Numbered from the stretch's first letter, positions 32,893-41,549 are shown. The stretch: 64,000 nucleotides of DNA from Flavobacterium difficile (GCF_011392115.1 NZ_JAAJBT010000006.1:1-64000), one strand, 5' to 3'. The notes: generated by a model from the sequence alone, not told the origin. Program-made: numbers and translations.

Positions 32893-32900
32893 CAAATGTA
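32893..32900 (-). promoter_or_regulatory. TAnnTTTG -7 element for the thioredoxin-lipoprotein gene
   Basis: Minus-strand TACATTTG lies 27 bp before the ATG at 32865. Confidence 0.6.
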
Positions 32901-32991
32901 GTACTTTTTTATGACTTATAAAATCTGCTTTAACGTTACACCTTCACATAAATTTTAATCTAATATATGTGAAGGGAATTATTAAAATACT

Positions 32992-34008
32992 TTACAGCGC
33001 TAAAGGTTTAATATCACCATTTGCTGTAATAATGTAATACCTGTTATTTCTAATAATTGTGTTTTTTGGAAGTTGGTCTTCTCGTAATTTTATTCTTATC
33101 GTTAAATCGTAAAATAGTTGAATGGTAGGCTCGGTAATGTCGGCATTTACAACAAAAGTGTGCGATTTAGCCAATGCAGCATCATAAAATTGCGTACTGT
33201 TTTTTCTGATGTTATTTACTTGACTATCAGGAGAAAAATTAGTAGCAGCCTGACTGTAAGCCGTATAAGCTTTATAACTTTCCATCGGATATAAAGTCGT
33301 GTAGCCTTCCACTAATGTTTTTTCTTTTTTAAACAAATCGGTATTCATAATGGCTGAATAATTGGTTAGCATTTGTTTGTATTCCTCAGATGCTTTTAGT
33401 TGTAAAACATCTCTAATATGATCTAAATTACTGGTTACATAATCTACTTTTGCTAAATCATAAATTTCTTGTTTCGCACAAACACTCATAATTTTATTCA
33501 AATCGTTGGTGTTTTTAAATTTTATGATTAAATTCTTTTTCAATTCAAATCCACTTGGTTTTTCGTTATAGGTTTTCGGATTAAAAATTTTCTTTGTCAC
33601 TTCATAATCATACATCGGAACAAATGAAATCATATCAATTATCACCTCAATTTCGGCATTAAATGTTTTTAATTGATTCATTACAGCTTCTAATCTTTCA
33701 TCCATTAAATCTGTAACTTCTTCTGCAGTTTTTCCAACTTGTAACACACTAAAAACAGCTTTTTGGCAAGTGGCTTTTTCGTTGTAAATGCCTTTTATAG
33801 TAATCACCATTTCACTATCATTACTGTAAGAAGTTTGAATAGTTGGAACATCTCGATTTTGATATTGATTCGGATTTTGATAATTGTAATTGCCGCTAAC
33901 TTGTTTTTTGGCTAGATCTTCTTGGTTGACATTTCCCGAATGTTGTGCGAATAGCGAAGCACTTCCAACTAATATTGTTGTTACTAAAAGCGTGTTTAAA
34001 TTTTTCAT
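32992..34008 (-). CDS. Secreted protein, divergent SIMPL-like
   Basis: A 338-residue protein with a signal peptide (MKNLNTLLVTTILVGSASLFAQ). A Gln/Asn-rich stretch follows (YNYQNPNQYQNR), then a region resembling SIMPL/DUF541: MVITIKGIYNEKATCQKAVF, then KTAEEVTDLMDERLEAVMNQ and GFELKKNLIIKFKNTNDLNK. The last 100 residues match nothing I know. Compared with the clear SIMPL protein at 30751 it is longer and its core motifs are worn down, so the link is tentative. It is divergent from an operon of unknown genes at 34168, each side having a TAnnTTTG promoter in the 160-bp gap. Confidence 0.7.
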   Translation of the reverse strand: MKNLNTLLVTTILVGSASLFAQHSGNVNQEDLAKKQVSGNYNYQNPNQYQNRDVPTIQTSYSNDSEMVITIKGIYNEKATCQKAVFSVLQVGKTAEEVTDLMDERLEAVMNQLKTFNAEIEVIIDMISFVPMYDYEVTKKIFNPKTYNEKPSGFELKKNLIIKFKNTNDLNKIMSVCAKQEIYDLAKVDYVTSNLDHIRDVLQLKASEEYKQMLTNYSAIMNTDLFKKEKTLVEGYTTLYPMESYKAYTAYSQAATNFSPDSQVNNIRKNSTQFYDAALAKSHTFVVNADITEPTIQLFYDLTIRIKLREDQLPKNTIIRNNRYYIITANGDIKPLAL

Positions 34009-34036
34009 AATATTTCGTTTTTAAAGTTTAACAAGG

Positions 34037-34044
34037 CAAACTTA
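34037..34044 (-). promoter_or_regulatory. TAnnTTTG -7 element for the SIMPL-like gene
   Basis: Minus-strand TAAGTTTG lies 28 bp before the ATG at 34008. Confidence 0.55.
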
Positions 34045-34148
34045 AATCAAGCCAAAAATTTTTATTTAGAAAAACCACTGTGTACTGATTGTAAAGTATT
34101 TTCAGTACATTTACAGCAGTTTTACAGTAAGAAAATAACCAGAAATAC

Positions 34149-34156
34149 TACTTTTG
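34149..34156 (+). promoter_or_regulatory. TAnnTTTG -7 element for the operon at 34168
   Basis: TACTTTTG ends 11 bp before the ATG at 34168, giving an almost leaderless transcript. Confidence 0.6.
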
Positions 34157-34167
34157 AAAAGCTATTT

Positions 34168-35061
34168 ATGACAGATTTAGAAATTTTTTACCAACTTAAA
34201 AAAAGTGTTTTGGAACAGTACCAAAATAGCTATCCGTATTTTAACGGAAGTTGGAAAAGTTTCAGTTCGCAAGATATTTTAAATTTAATTGATGCGATTC
34301 AACTTAAAACCAAGCAAACGGTTTCTGAAAAGTGGATTTACACTCATTTGAAACCAGAAACCAATGAAAAATTACCTCGAAAAGATATGTTAGATATTTT
34401 GAGTGTGTTTGTTGGAAAATCGAATTGGGATGAGTTTAAGTTTTTATACGATTCAAAGAGCAATAGTAGTAAAAGTGTAGGTAATTCAAAAAAGAAATAT
34501 AGAATTTTAGTCTTATTAGGTAGTGTTTTACTTCTCGTATTTTTCATTTGGAAGTGGCTTTCAAAAGAAGAACAAAAACTAGAATTTCAAAATAGTTTCA
34601 CCAAAGATTCTATCGCAAAAGAAGATGTAAAAGCTTACATAATTGATGATTCTGTGGAACAACCGATCGATTTGAAAAACAAAGATTTGAATCTAGAGAA
34701 AGGTACGAAAATCGTAATAAAAAGTCCGCTTTACAAGTCGAAAGAAGTAGTCATAACCACAAATGAACCACTGGCGCGAGTTGAATTAAATCCGAATGAT
34801 TACGCCATGATGTTGAAAGCTTTTATGAAAAGTGATATCAAAGATTGGCAAACTAGAAAAGAACAGTTGAATAAAATTTTGTCGGATAATTTGGAAGTGA
34901 TGATTATGTTGTCTAACGATTTAGGTGCAGAATATTTTAATAAAACCGAATTTGCTCAAAAAGTAATTCTGCCTTCACCATCTTTAAAAAAATTAAAGAT
35001 TGTAGAGTTGCAACAAGATCAAAATAATAAAATATCGTTTTTACGATTAACTCAGGAGTAA
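34168..35061 (+). CDS. Single-pass membrane protein with cytoplasmic HTH-like N-terminus, unknown
   Basis: A 297-residue protein in three parts. Residues 1-95 are cytoplasmic and carry a pattern, WIYTHLKPETNEKLPRKDML followed by DILSVFVGKSNWDEF, that I recognise from N-terminal HTH-like modules of several Bacteroidota proteins. Residues 111-130 form one membrane helix (YRILVLLGSVLLLVFFIWKW). The outer part (from 131) is mixed, with VKAYIIDDSVEQPIDLKNKD, no catalytic motif visible. The layout, DNA- or protein-binding module inside and sensor-like part outside, suggests a signal-passing protein, but that is inference. It is the first of three genes with 1-bp and overlapping junctions. Confidence 0.75.
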   Translation: MTDLEIFYQLKKSVLEQYQNSYPYFNGSWKSFSSQDILNLIDAIQLKTKQTVSEKWIYTHLKPETNEKLPRKDMLDILSVFVGKSNWDEFKFLYDSKSNSSKSVGNSKKKYRILVLLGSVLLLVFFIWKWLSKEEQKLEFQNSFTKDSIAKEDVKAYIIDDSVEQPIDLKNKDLNLEKGTKIVIKSPLYKSKEVVITTNEPLARVELNPNDYAMMLKAFMKSDIKDWQTRKEQLNKILSDNLEVMIMLSNDLGAEYFNKTEFAQKVILPSPSLKKLKIVELQQDQNNKISFLRLTQE

Positions 35062-35062
35062 T

Positions 35063-35665
35063 ATGAAGCATTTACTATATCTTTTTTTCTTAATTCCATT
35101 TTTTGCAATTGGACAAAGTGTGGGAAAAACAACTTCTGAAAAAGAAGAAGTTTCCGTTGAAAAAACAACTATGCAAAAGAAGGAACAGGCTAAGAACACT
35201 CTTGCGTCTTCCATTTCTGCTAACTTTACTTCAAAAGTTATAACAGCGTATGCGCAGCAAAGTGAACAATTAATAGCCGATTTTTATGCCTTTTTGTCTT
35301 TATATAATGAAGCAGAAACTATCGATTTACAGAAAGAATTAGATGCATCAATAAAGCAAATGTTTCTTTCTGATAAAGTTATAATTGAAGATGTAATTAA
35401 GGGTTCTAATACGAAAATTTCACTTTTGCAATTGCTTCAATATTGTAAAGAAAACAGCTGTGTAATTACTGTGAAAAATATTAAAAATTCGGCAGTAAGC
35501 CATTCAAATTTCGATGTAAAATATGAGTTGCTAGTTACTAATCAATCTGTAACTAAAACATATAATTTATCTCAAAAAGTATATTTATTTCCAACAGTAA
35601 AGCAGTTTGGCGAAACACAAAAGCAGGTTTGGGATTTAAAATTAGGAGAAATTAATGTACAATAG
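35063..35665 (+). CDS. Secreted protein, unknown
   Basis: A 200-residue protein with a signal peptide (MKHLLYLFFLIPFFAIGQS) and a Lys/Glu/Thr-rich linker, then a globular part of about 150 residues (ISANFTSKVITAYAQQSEQL, FLSLYNEAETIDLQKELDAS, CKENSCVITVKNIKNSAV) ending in beta-rich sequence. The fold looks like a small alpha+beta sensor or NTF2-like domain, but I cannot name a family. It begins one base after the membrane protein gene and overlaps the next gene by 11 bp, so the three are translationally coupled. Confidence 0.72.
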   Translation: MKHLLYLFFLIPFFAIGQSVGKTTSEKEEVSVEKTTMQKKEQAKNTLASSISANFTSKVITAYAQQSEQLIADFYAFLSLYNEAETIDLQKELDASIKQMFLSDKVIIEDVIKGSNTKISLLQLLQYCKENSCVITVKNIKNSAVSHSNFDVKYELLVTNQSVTKTYNLSQKVYLFPTVKQFGETQKQVWDLKLGEINVQ

Positions 35666-36197
35666 ATACAATTTTCATAAACATACGTTTTGTTTGTTTC
35701 AACAAGTAGAAAGTGCTTCTTTATCCGATTTAAAACTTAGTTATAAAAGTGCTTCGGGTAGCGAATACTATTTCACTGAAATCGGCGTGTATCGAAAATC
35801 AAATCATTGGGGAAGAGCAGCCAATTGTCGTTGGAGATTGCTTGTAAATTCTGCCTATAAAAATCAAACTGAAATTATCGGATTTGCAAAATGGACCGAT
35901 TTTTATCCGAACAACGAAACCGATAAATGGTTTTATATTGAAGTAGATATTGCAAATAAAGATGTACATTTTAACCACAAAAACAATCCAAAATATTGCA
36001 ATCAAATTGTAAGAAATGCATCCGAAACAGCTAAAAGAATAAAAGAGATTAAAGAAGTTTTACAAAACGATTCTTGGGCAAAATATTTAGATTTTGATGA
36101 TTACGAAGAAATAAAAGGTAAAATGCTAGACAAATTAACCAATACCAATGAAAGTTTCGTAAATTTGCGTAAAATTATACAAGATGGGAAGAAATAA
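35655..36197 (+). CDS. Cytoplasmic protein, unknown
   Basis: A 180-residue protein without signal peptide or membrane helix. The first 120 residues are rich in aromatics (NFHKHTFCLFQQVESASLSD, EIGVYRKSNHWGRAANCRWR) and Trp-containing strands (TDKWFYIEVDIANKDVHFN); the last 60 are helical (IKEIKEVLQNDSWAKYLDF). I do not recognise it. The ATG lies 11 bp inside the previous gene, and the next small gene starts 14 bp inside this one, so it is part of a chain of overlapping genes. Confidence 0.75.
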   Translation: MYNRYNFHKHTFCLFQQVESASLSDLKLSYKSASGSEYYFTEIGVYRKSNHWGRAANCRWRLLVNSAYKNQTEIIGFAKWTDFYPNNETDKWFYIEVDIANKDVHFNHKNNPKYCNQIVRNASETAKRIKEIKEVLQNDSWAKYLDFDDYEEIKGKMLDKLTNTNESFVNLRKIIQDGKK

Positions 36198-36330
36198 CGC
36201 CGTTAACAAAGACAAGCATAAAAAGCAATTAGACAATCATTTGAAGAAAATTCAGAAGACCAAACAAACTTCTGCAGCCAAAAAAGCATCCATTTTAGAA
36301 CAATACAAGCAATCGCTTAAAAACACATAA
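36184..36330 (+). CDS. 48-residue Lys-rich small protein, unknown
   Basis: A short gene encoding 48 residues: MGRNNAVNKDKHKKQLDNHL, then KKIQKTKQTSAAKKASI and LEQYKQSLKNT. It is strongly basic (about 13 Lys or Arg) and helical in appearance, without Cys or a signal peptide. Its start lies 14 bp inside the upstream gene and its stop shares a base with the next gene's ATG (TAATG). This double overlap, and the absence of any gap otherwise, is the main evidence that it is translated. It could bind nucleic acid, but nothing more can be said. Confidence 0.7.
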   Translation: MGRNNAVNKDKHKKQLDNHLKKIQKTKQTSAAKKASILEQYKQSLKNT

Positions 36331-36554
36331 TGTTTACACAACAAATAGTAAATTTAAAACCTAAAGTTCAGACAATCATAGATTTAATAGTTAAGAAAGA
36401 TCGTGTGAATGCGGCTTTTACTTGGCATGATGTGGCTAAAGAAGTGGATGAATTACTAGATGTTGTGGTGCTAGATGAACATTTAATCGAGTTGGGTAAG
36501 TACCAAGCTTTACTTCAACATTTATGGCTTAAAATTTCAAATGACAAACAGTAA
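36330..36554 (+). CDS. Small conserved-looking protein, unknown
   Basis: A 74-residue mostly helical protein (VNLKPKVQTIIDLIVKKDRV, TWHDVAKEVDELLDVVVLDE, LGKYQALLQHLWLKISNDKQ). It has no signal peptide or membrane segment. Its ATG overlaps the previous stop in TAATG, and its last 14 bp overlap the YchJ gene's start. I recognise no family. The coupling suggests it is made with its neighbours in fixed ratio. Confidence 0.75.
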   Translation: MFTQQIVNLKPKVQTIIDLIVKKDRVNAAFTWHDVAKEVDELLDVVVLDEHLIELGKYQALLQHLWLKISNDKQ

Positions 36555-36924
36555 ATCTTGTCCTTGTGGCAGTTCTTTCTCATTGCAAAGTTGCTGTTCT
36601 CTATACATTTATGATGGGGAATTAGTACCAACTGCCGAAAAATTAATGCGTTCAAGATATACAGCTTATTGTTTACATCAAGCGGATTACTTGTATGAAA
36701 CTACACATGTTTCTCAAAGAAAATACACCAATAAATCGGATATTCTAGCTTGGGCCAAACAAAACACTTGGCAAAAGTTAGAAATACTACATTTTTCTGA
36801 AAATTCAGTAGAGTTTAAAGCTTTTTATATAGACGAAACTGGCACAGAACAAGTGCATCATGAAAAATCTACTTTTATCAATTTTCAAGAGCATTGGTAT
36901 TATGTAGACGGAAAATTCTTTTAG
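36541..36924 (+). CDS. YchJ family SEC-C/zinc protein
   Basis: A 127-residue YchJ-family protein. The N-terminal SCPCGSSFSLQSCC is the zinc-binding SEC-C-like motif, followed by the family's EKLMRSRYTAYCLHQADYLY and KLEILHFSENSVEFKAFY and the final HWYYVDGKFF. The function of YchJ is not settled; the SEC-C motif is known from SecA, where it binds zinc and SecB. It is the last gene of the overlapping series from 34168; whether it belongs functionally is unclear, since YchJ genes are widespread. Confidence 0.92.
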   Translation: MTNSKSCPCGSSFSLQSCCSLYIYDGELVPTAEKLMRSRYTAYCLHQADYLYETTHVSQRKYTNKSDILAWAKQNTWQKLEILHFSENSVEFKAFYIDETGTEQVHHEKSTFINFQEHWYYVDGKFF

Positions 36925-36987
36925 ATTTAACTTAAAATTAGTATTCGTTTTTCTTCTTTTTATTGCTTTTTCTTGTACTTTTAAAGT

Positions 36988-38094
36988 ATGAAAAAAGGAT
37001 TCTATTTTAAAACCTACGAAAAACCATTTAAAACACCTTTTGAGGTGCTTTTTGGTATTTTTAAAGAATTGATTGTTCACACTTCTGGCGATTTCGATGA
37101 AGCTATCGATTGGTTACGTGAATTAGATAAAGAATACAAACTCACAACACCAGAATATACCATTGACGATTTTATAGACGATTTAAAACGAAAAGGTTTC
37201 ATTCGTGAAGAAATTACTGCTGATGGTTCTGGTGAAACAACCATTACTTCTAAAACAGAACGTTTGATCAGGCAAGCTGCATTAGATCAAATATTTGGTA
37301 ATTTAAACAAATCGGGTAGTGGCAATCATAAAACCAAACAAGTTGGCGGTGGCGATGAATTAACCGGTGAATTCCGTAGTTATCATTTTGGAGACGCTTT
37401 AGATAAAATTTCTTTAACTGAAAGTTTAAAAAATGCCCAAATTAATAACGGAATCGGCGATTTCCAATTAACAGAAAACGATTTAATCATTGAAGATACA
37501 CATTACAAATCGCAAATGAGTACGGTGTTAATGATTGATATTTCGCACAGTATGATTTTATATGGTGAAGATCGTATCACACCTGCTAAAAAAGTTGCGA
37601 TGGCTTTAGCCGAATTAATCACAACGCGCTATCCCAAAGACACTATCGATATTTTAGTTTTTGGGAATGATGCTTGGCCGATTTCTATCAAAGAATTACC
37701 GTTTTTAAAAGTCGGACCGTATCATACCAATACAGTAGCGGGTTTGCAATTGGCGATGGATATGCTAAGAAGAAAACGAAATACCAACAAACAAATTTTC
37801 ATGATTACCGATGGTAAACCAAGTTGTGTGCGAGAAAAAGACGGCTCGTATTACATGAATAGTAATGGTTTAGATCAATATATTGTGGAAAAATGCTACA
37901 CACAAGCGGCTCAAGCTAGAAAATTACATATTCCAATAACGACTTTCATGATTGCTAACGATCCGTATTTACAACAATTTGTAGATAAATTCACAGAAGC
38001 CAATCAAGGAAAAGCTTTTTATACTGGTTTGAAAGGTTTAGGAGAAATGATTTTTCAGGATTATGAAGCGAACAGAAAGAAGAAATTGAAATAA
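36988..38094 (+). CDS. vWA-domain protein (MoxR/ChlD-type partner)
   Basis: A 368-residue protein with a helical N-terminal half (KKGFYFKTYEKPFKTPFEVL, SGDFDEAIDWLRELDKEY) and a C-terminal von Willebrand A domain. The metal-binding DxSxS site is MIDISHSM, with later VFGNDAWP and ITDGKPSC strands. Such proteins act as substrate or metal-chelating partners of MoxR-type AAA+ ATPases, and that ATPase is encoded next (38494). The two are separated only by a 14-bp minisatellite which starts on the first base after this stop codon. A near-consensus TACTTTTA lies 12 bp upstream of the ATG. Confidence 0.9.
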   Translation: MKKGFYFKTYEKPFKTPFEVLFGIFKELIVHTSGDFDEAIDWLRELDKEYKLTTPEYTIDDFIDDLKRKGFIREEITADGSGETTITSKTERLIRQAALDQIFGNLNKSGSGNHKTKQVGGGDELTGEFRSYHFGDALDKISLTESLKNAQINNGIGDFQLTENDLIIEDTHYKSQMSTVLMIDISHSMILYGEDRITPAKKVAMALAELITTRYPKDTIDILVFGNDAWPISIKELPFLKVGPYHTNTVAGLQLAMDMLRRKRNTNKQIFMITDGKPSCVREKDGSYYMNSNGLDQYIVEKCYTQAAQARKLHIPITTFMIANDPYLQQFVDKFTEANQGKAFYTGLKGLGEMIFQDYEANRKKKLK

Positions 38095-38440
38095 AGAGCC
38101 AGGTAAAAAGAGCCAAGTTAAAAGAGCCAAGTTAAAAGAGCCAGGTAAAAAGAGCCAAGTTAAAAGAGCCAAGTTAAAAGAGCAAGTTAAAAGAGCCAAG
38201 TTAAAAGAGCCAGGTAAAAAGAGCCAAGTTAAAAGAGCCAAGTTAAAAGAGCAAGTAAAAAGAGCCAAGTTAAAAGAGCCAAGTTAAAAGAGCAAGTAAA
38301 AAGAGCCAAGTAAAAAGAGCCAAGTAAAAAGAGCCAAGTAAAAAGAGCCAAGTTAAAAGAGCCAAGTTAAAAGAGCAAGTAAAAAGAGCCAAGTAAAAAG
38401 AGCCAGGTAAAAAGAGCCAAGTAAAAGGAGCTAAGTAAAA
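38095..38440. repeat. 14-bp minisatellite, 25 copies, between vWA and MoxR-type genes
   Basis: Twenty-five head-to-tail units of AGAGCCAAGTTAAA or AGAGCCAAGTAAAA, with AGAGCCAGGTAAAA variants and four 13-bp units lacking one C (AGAGCAAGT...). The lengths add to 346 bp exactly. The first base after the vWA stop codon opens unit 1. The array repeats the unit found at 11052-11268, and here the copies are more alike, suggesting recent expansion. The 53 bp between array end and the ATPase gene hold no recognisable element; the whole gap is 399 bp. Confidence 0.96.
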
Positions 38441-38493
38441 AGTTAAAAGATTGAAGTAAGGTTGACGAAAGTCTAAAAAAAATAAAATAAAAA

Positions 38494-39960
38494 ATGGACA
38501 TAAAAAAGATAAATACTTTAGGGGATTTGATAGCTTCTGGTTATCAATCTAAAAATATTAAAGACGAGTTACGTACGAATTTGCGACATAAATTATTAGC
38601 CAAACAGCCTACATTTACTGGTGTTCACGGTTTTGAAAATTCGGTGATTCCAGAATTGGAACGTGCTATCTTATCTCGACATAATATTAATTTGTTAGGA
38701 TTACGTGGTCAAGCGAAAACCCGATTGGCTCGTAAAATGGTCGAACTTTTAGATGAATACATTCCTTATGTAACGGGTTCAGAAATCAACGATGATCCGC
38801 TTCACCCGATTTCTCGTTTTGCACACGACTTAATTGCAGAAAAAGGAAACGATACCCCCATTTCTTGGCTTCACAGAAGTGAACGTTTCTTTGAGAAATT
38901 AGCGACTCCAGATGTAACTGTGGCTGATTTGATTGGTGATGTAGATCCGATTAAAGCTGCGAATTTAAAATTGTCGTATGCTGATGAACGAGTAATTCAT
39001 TTCGGTATGATTCCGCGTGCTAACCGATGTATTTTTGTAATTAACGAATTACCTGATTTACAAGCTCGAATTCAAGTAGCATTGTTTAATATTTTACAAG
39101 AAGGCGACATTCAAATTCGCGGTTTTAAATTAAGAATGCCTTTAGATTTACAATTTATTTTTACTGCCAATCCAGAAGATTATACCAATCGTGGAAGTAT
39201 TGTGACACCTTTAAAAGATCGAATTGGTTCGCAAATTCTAACACATTATCCAGAAACGATTGAAATTGCCAAAACAATTACACATCAGGAAGCCAAACTT
39301 GATGAAAACCAGTCGTCTCTTGTTTATGTGCCGAATTTAGCAAAAGATTTATTAGAACAAGTAGGTTTTGAAGCTAGAGAATCAGAATATATTGATGCAA
39401 AAAGTGGTGTTTCTGCCAGAATGAGCATCACCGCATTTGAAAATTTAATTAGTACTGCCGAAAGAAGAGCTTTGCAAAATGGTGAAGCAAAAACAACCGT
39501 TCGTTTGTCTGATTTCTTAGGAATAATTCCAGCTATTACTGGGAAAGTAGAATTGGTTTATGAAGGCGAGCAAGAAGGAGCTGGAGTTGTGGCACAATAT
39601 TTAATTGCCAATGCCATTCATACTTTTTTACCTGCATATTTCCCTAAAATTGAAAAATTAGAAAAGCAAAATGAAGCAACACCTTATACTGAAATTACCG
39701 AATGGTTTTTCAATGAATCTGGTTTCGAGCTCACAGATGATTGTTCAGATGAAGACTACAAAAAGATTTTAGATGAAGTAACACCGCTAGATCATTTAAT
39801 AGAGAAATATCAGCCAGAAACTTCAAATTCTGATAAGTATTTCTTAAAAGAATTTATACTTTGGGCTTTAGTAGAATACAATAAATTATCGAAAGAAAGA
39901 ACGCAAGACGGATTTCAATTTAAAGATCCGTATGCTAAATTTATAAGTAGATTGTCCTAA
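38494..39960 (+). CDS. MoxR/Mg-chelatase-type AAA+ ATPase
   Basis: A 488-residue AAA+ ATPase close to the ChlI/BchI and MoxR group. Walker A is NLLGLRGQAKTRLARKM, Walker B with its acidic end is CIFVINELPDLQARIQ, and FTANPEDYTNRGSIVTPLKD is the sensor region followed by an arginine; a C-terminal helical lid closes it (GVSARMSITAFENLISTAER). ATPases of this type remodel or load metal into a target, with a vWA partner; the vWA gene lies directly upstream, split by the minisatellite. Target unknown. It ends before a strong bidirectional terminator. Confidence 0.92.
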   Translation: MDIKKINTLGDLIASGYQSKNIKDELRTNLRHKLLAKQPTFTGVHGFENSVIPELERAILSRHNINLLGLRGQAKTRLARKMVELLDEYIPYVTGSEINDDPLHPISRFAHDLIAEKGNDTPISWLHRSERFFEKLATPDVTVADLIGDVDPIKAANLKLSYADERVIHFGMIPRANRCIFVINELPDLQARIQVALFNILQEGDIQIRGFKLRMPLDLQFIFTANPEDYTNRGSIVTPLKDRIGSQILTHYPETIEIAKTITHQEAKLDENQSSLVYVPNLAKDLLEQVGFEARESEYIDAKSGVSARMSITAFENLISTAERRALQNGEAKTTVRLSDFLGIIPAITGKVELVYEGEQEGAGVVAQYLIANAIHTFLPAYFPKIEKLEKQNEATPYTEITEWFFNESGFELTDDCSDEDYKKILDEVTPLDHLIEKYQPETSNSDKYFLKEFILWALVEYNKLSKERTQDGFQFKDPYAKFISRLS

Positions 39961-39972
39961 TCGTTTCAAAAT

Positions 39973-40010
39973 AAAAAATCCGTCAAGAAATAAATCATGA
40001 CGGATTTTTT
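39973..40010. terminator. Bidirectional terminator between MoxR-type and M28 genes
   Basis: AAAAAATCCGTCA pairs with TGACGGATTTTTT over a 12-base loop, between convergent genes. Confidence 0.88.
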
Positions 40011-40023
40011 TTATCAGTTTGAA

Positions 40024-41382
40024 TTATTTTCTTTTGAAAGTGGTTCTGATGATATCTTTTGGAAATACTACCATACTTTCAAAGCCGTTTTTGTAAACTG
40101 TAGCTACGCCAAAGTAGTAATTGTCAATCACAAAGTTTTTCAGCATGTAATTGTCTACATTGCCTACAAATCTTGAATTGTTCCATTGGAAATCAGTTGT
40201 CAATCTCCAGTAAATCTTATAACCTAAAATCTGATCGTCGTTTTCAATTTTATCCCATTTTAGTTTGACACTTGCTTCAACCGCACCGCCAATTAAAACG
40301 TTTTTTGGTGCAGGTGGCGCACTCGCTAAAGTGGCTAAAGCGACTGAATTCACACCTGTAAGTTTTTTTACGTATTCAAAATTCACACCTTCTAACACAT
40401 CACCATATTTAATACCGTTTTCGGTTCTTAAGTTTTGGTGTTGGCGGTTGTAGTTTTCGTGAGCTTCCATAATTCGAACTCCGGCAAAACCTAAATCGTT
40501 AAACGGTCTGTGATGACCACCACGACCAAATCGGTCCAAACGGTAAATCAACATCGGATTCATTTCTGGCATGTACGTTAGCGTTTGTTTGTGAATGTAT
40601 CGAGCCAATTGACGAGAAATTCCATCTACTTCACCACCATAAAATCTGCGGTTATTGATTTCTTTTTCAGTATCTGTTGGAGCAGTTGGTTCTGAGAAAA
40701 TTCGGAAAGTTCGGTTGTCAATTACACCATCAATTCCTTCGATATTACCAATCATGTCATTGTTCAAAACTCCAATAATTTCCCAATTGTTTTTCTTGGC
40801 ATATTCCGCAAATCCTTTTCCGCCAAATAAGCCTTGTTCTTCACCTGAAAGGCCTAGATAAATGATACTATTTTCAAATTTATATTGCGACAAAACTCTT
40901 GCAGCTTCAATGGTTCCTGCCATTCCAGAAGCGTTATCATTTGCACCTGGCGCATCGGTAGTAAAATCCATGGTATCCGAATTTCTACTGTCGATATCAC
41001 CTGTCATAATGATGAATCGGTTCGGATATTTTGTGCCTTTTTGAATGGCGGCAACGTTTACAATCCAAGTGTCTTTTGGAACACGTTCTCCGTCATTTGT
41101 AGTTACAAAATCTTTTTGATAAAATACATCTAAACAATTTTTACAATCTTTAGAAATTAAATCAAATTCCGATTTAATCCAACGTCTGGCAGCGCCAATA
41201 CCACGAGTATTTGAAACCGTGTCGCTGAAGGTATTTCTGGTTCCAAAATCAGCTAATTTTATAATGTCTTTTTTGATTCGTTCTTCAGATATCTTTTCAA
41301 CAATATCATAAATTTTTGCATCCGCATTTTGCGAAAGTCCAATAGAGGAAACGAATAGGGAAAGGTAAACTATTTTTTTCAT
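40024..41382 (-). CDS. Secreted M28-family metallopeptidase with C-terminal Fn3-like domain
   Basis: A 452-residue protein with a signal peptide (MKKIVYLSLFVSSIGLSQ). The M28 zinc aminopeptidase core has DAPGANDNASGMAGTIEAAR (metal ligand and catalytic Asp), SGEEQGLFGGKGFAEY (the Glu-Glu pair), and a later VRIMEAHENYNRQHQN segment holding a His ligand. The last 90 residues (VLIGGAVEASVKLKWDKI, GYKIYWRLTTD) look like a fibronectin type III domain. The ATG at 41382 directly precedes the signal peptide; the longer frame to 41430 is discounted. A TAATTTTA element lies upstream. Confidence 0.9.
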   Translation of the reverse strand: MKKIVYLSLFVSSIGLSQNADAKIYDIVEKISEERIKKDIIKLADFGTRNTFSDTVSNTRGIGAARRWIKSEFDLISKDCKNCLDVFYQKDFVTTNDGERVPKDTWIVNVAAIQKGTKYPNRFIIMTGDIDSRNSDTMDFTTDAPGANDNASGMAGTIEAARVLSQYKFENSIIYLGLSGEEQGLFGGKGFAEYAKKNNWEIIGVLNNDMIGNIEGIDGVIDNRTFRIFSEPTAPTDTEKEINNRRFYGGEVDGISRQLARYIHKQTLTYMPEMNPMLIYRLDRFGRGGHHRPFNDLGFAGVRIMEAHENYNRQHQNLRTENGIKYGDVLEGVNFEYVKKLTGVNSVALATLASAPPAPKNVLIGGAVEASVKLKWDKIENDDQILGYKIYWRLTTDFQWNNSRFVGNVDNYMLKNFVIDNYYFGVATVYKNGFESMVVFPKDIIRTTFKRK

Positions 41383-41517
41383 GAATGGTAAGTAACTAGG
41401 TTTTGGTAAAATTATGAAAAATGTTATCAAACAGAAGTTAAATTAAAGATAAAATTGTTTTACTGTAGTTTGCTTCTTCATGAGAAATCTAAATATTACA
41501 ATTGTAAAAATTAAAAG

Positions 41518-41549
41518 AAAATCCATCCAATTTTAGTAGGACGGATTTT
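41518..41549 (-). terminator. Terminator of the S9 peptidase gene
   Basis: AAAATCC and GGATTTT pair with an inner TCC/GGA stem; a T run follows on the minus strand. It lies 48 bp after the S9 gene's stop. Confidence 0.6.

Noticed and set aside
38038..38268. Minus-strand open frame over the 14-bp array (repeating FNLALLTWLFLPGS)
   Set aside because: Arises from the repeat and overlaps the vWA gene; no promoter and no protein-like composition.
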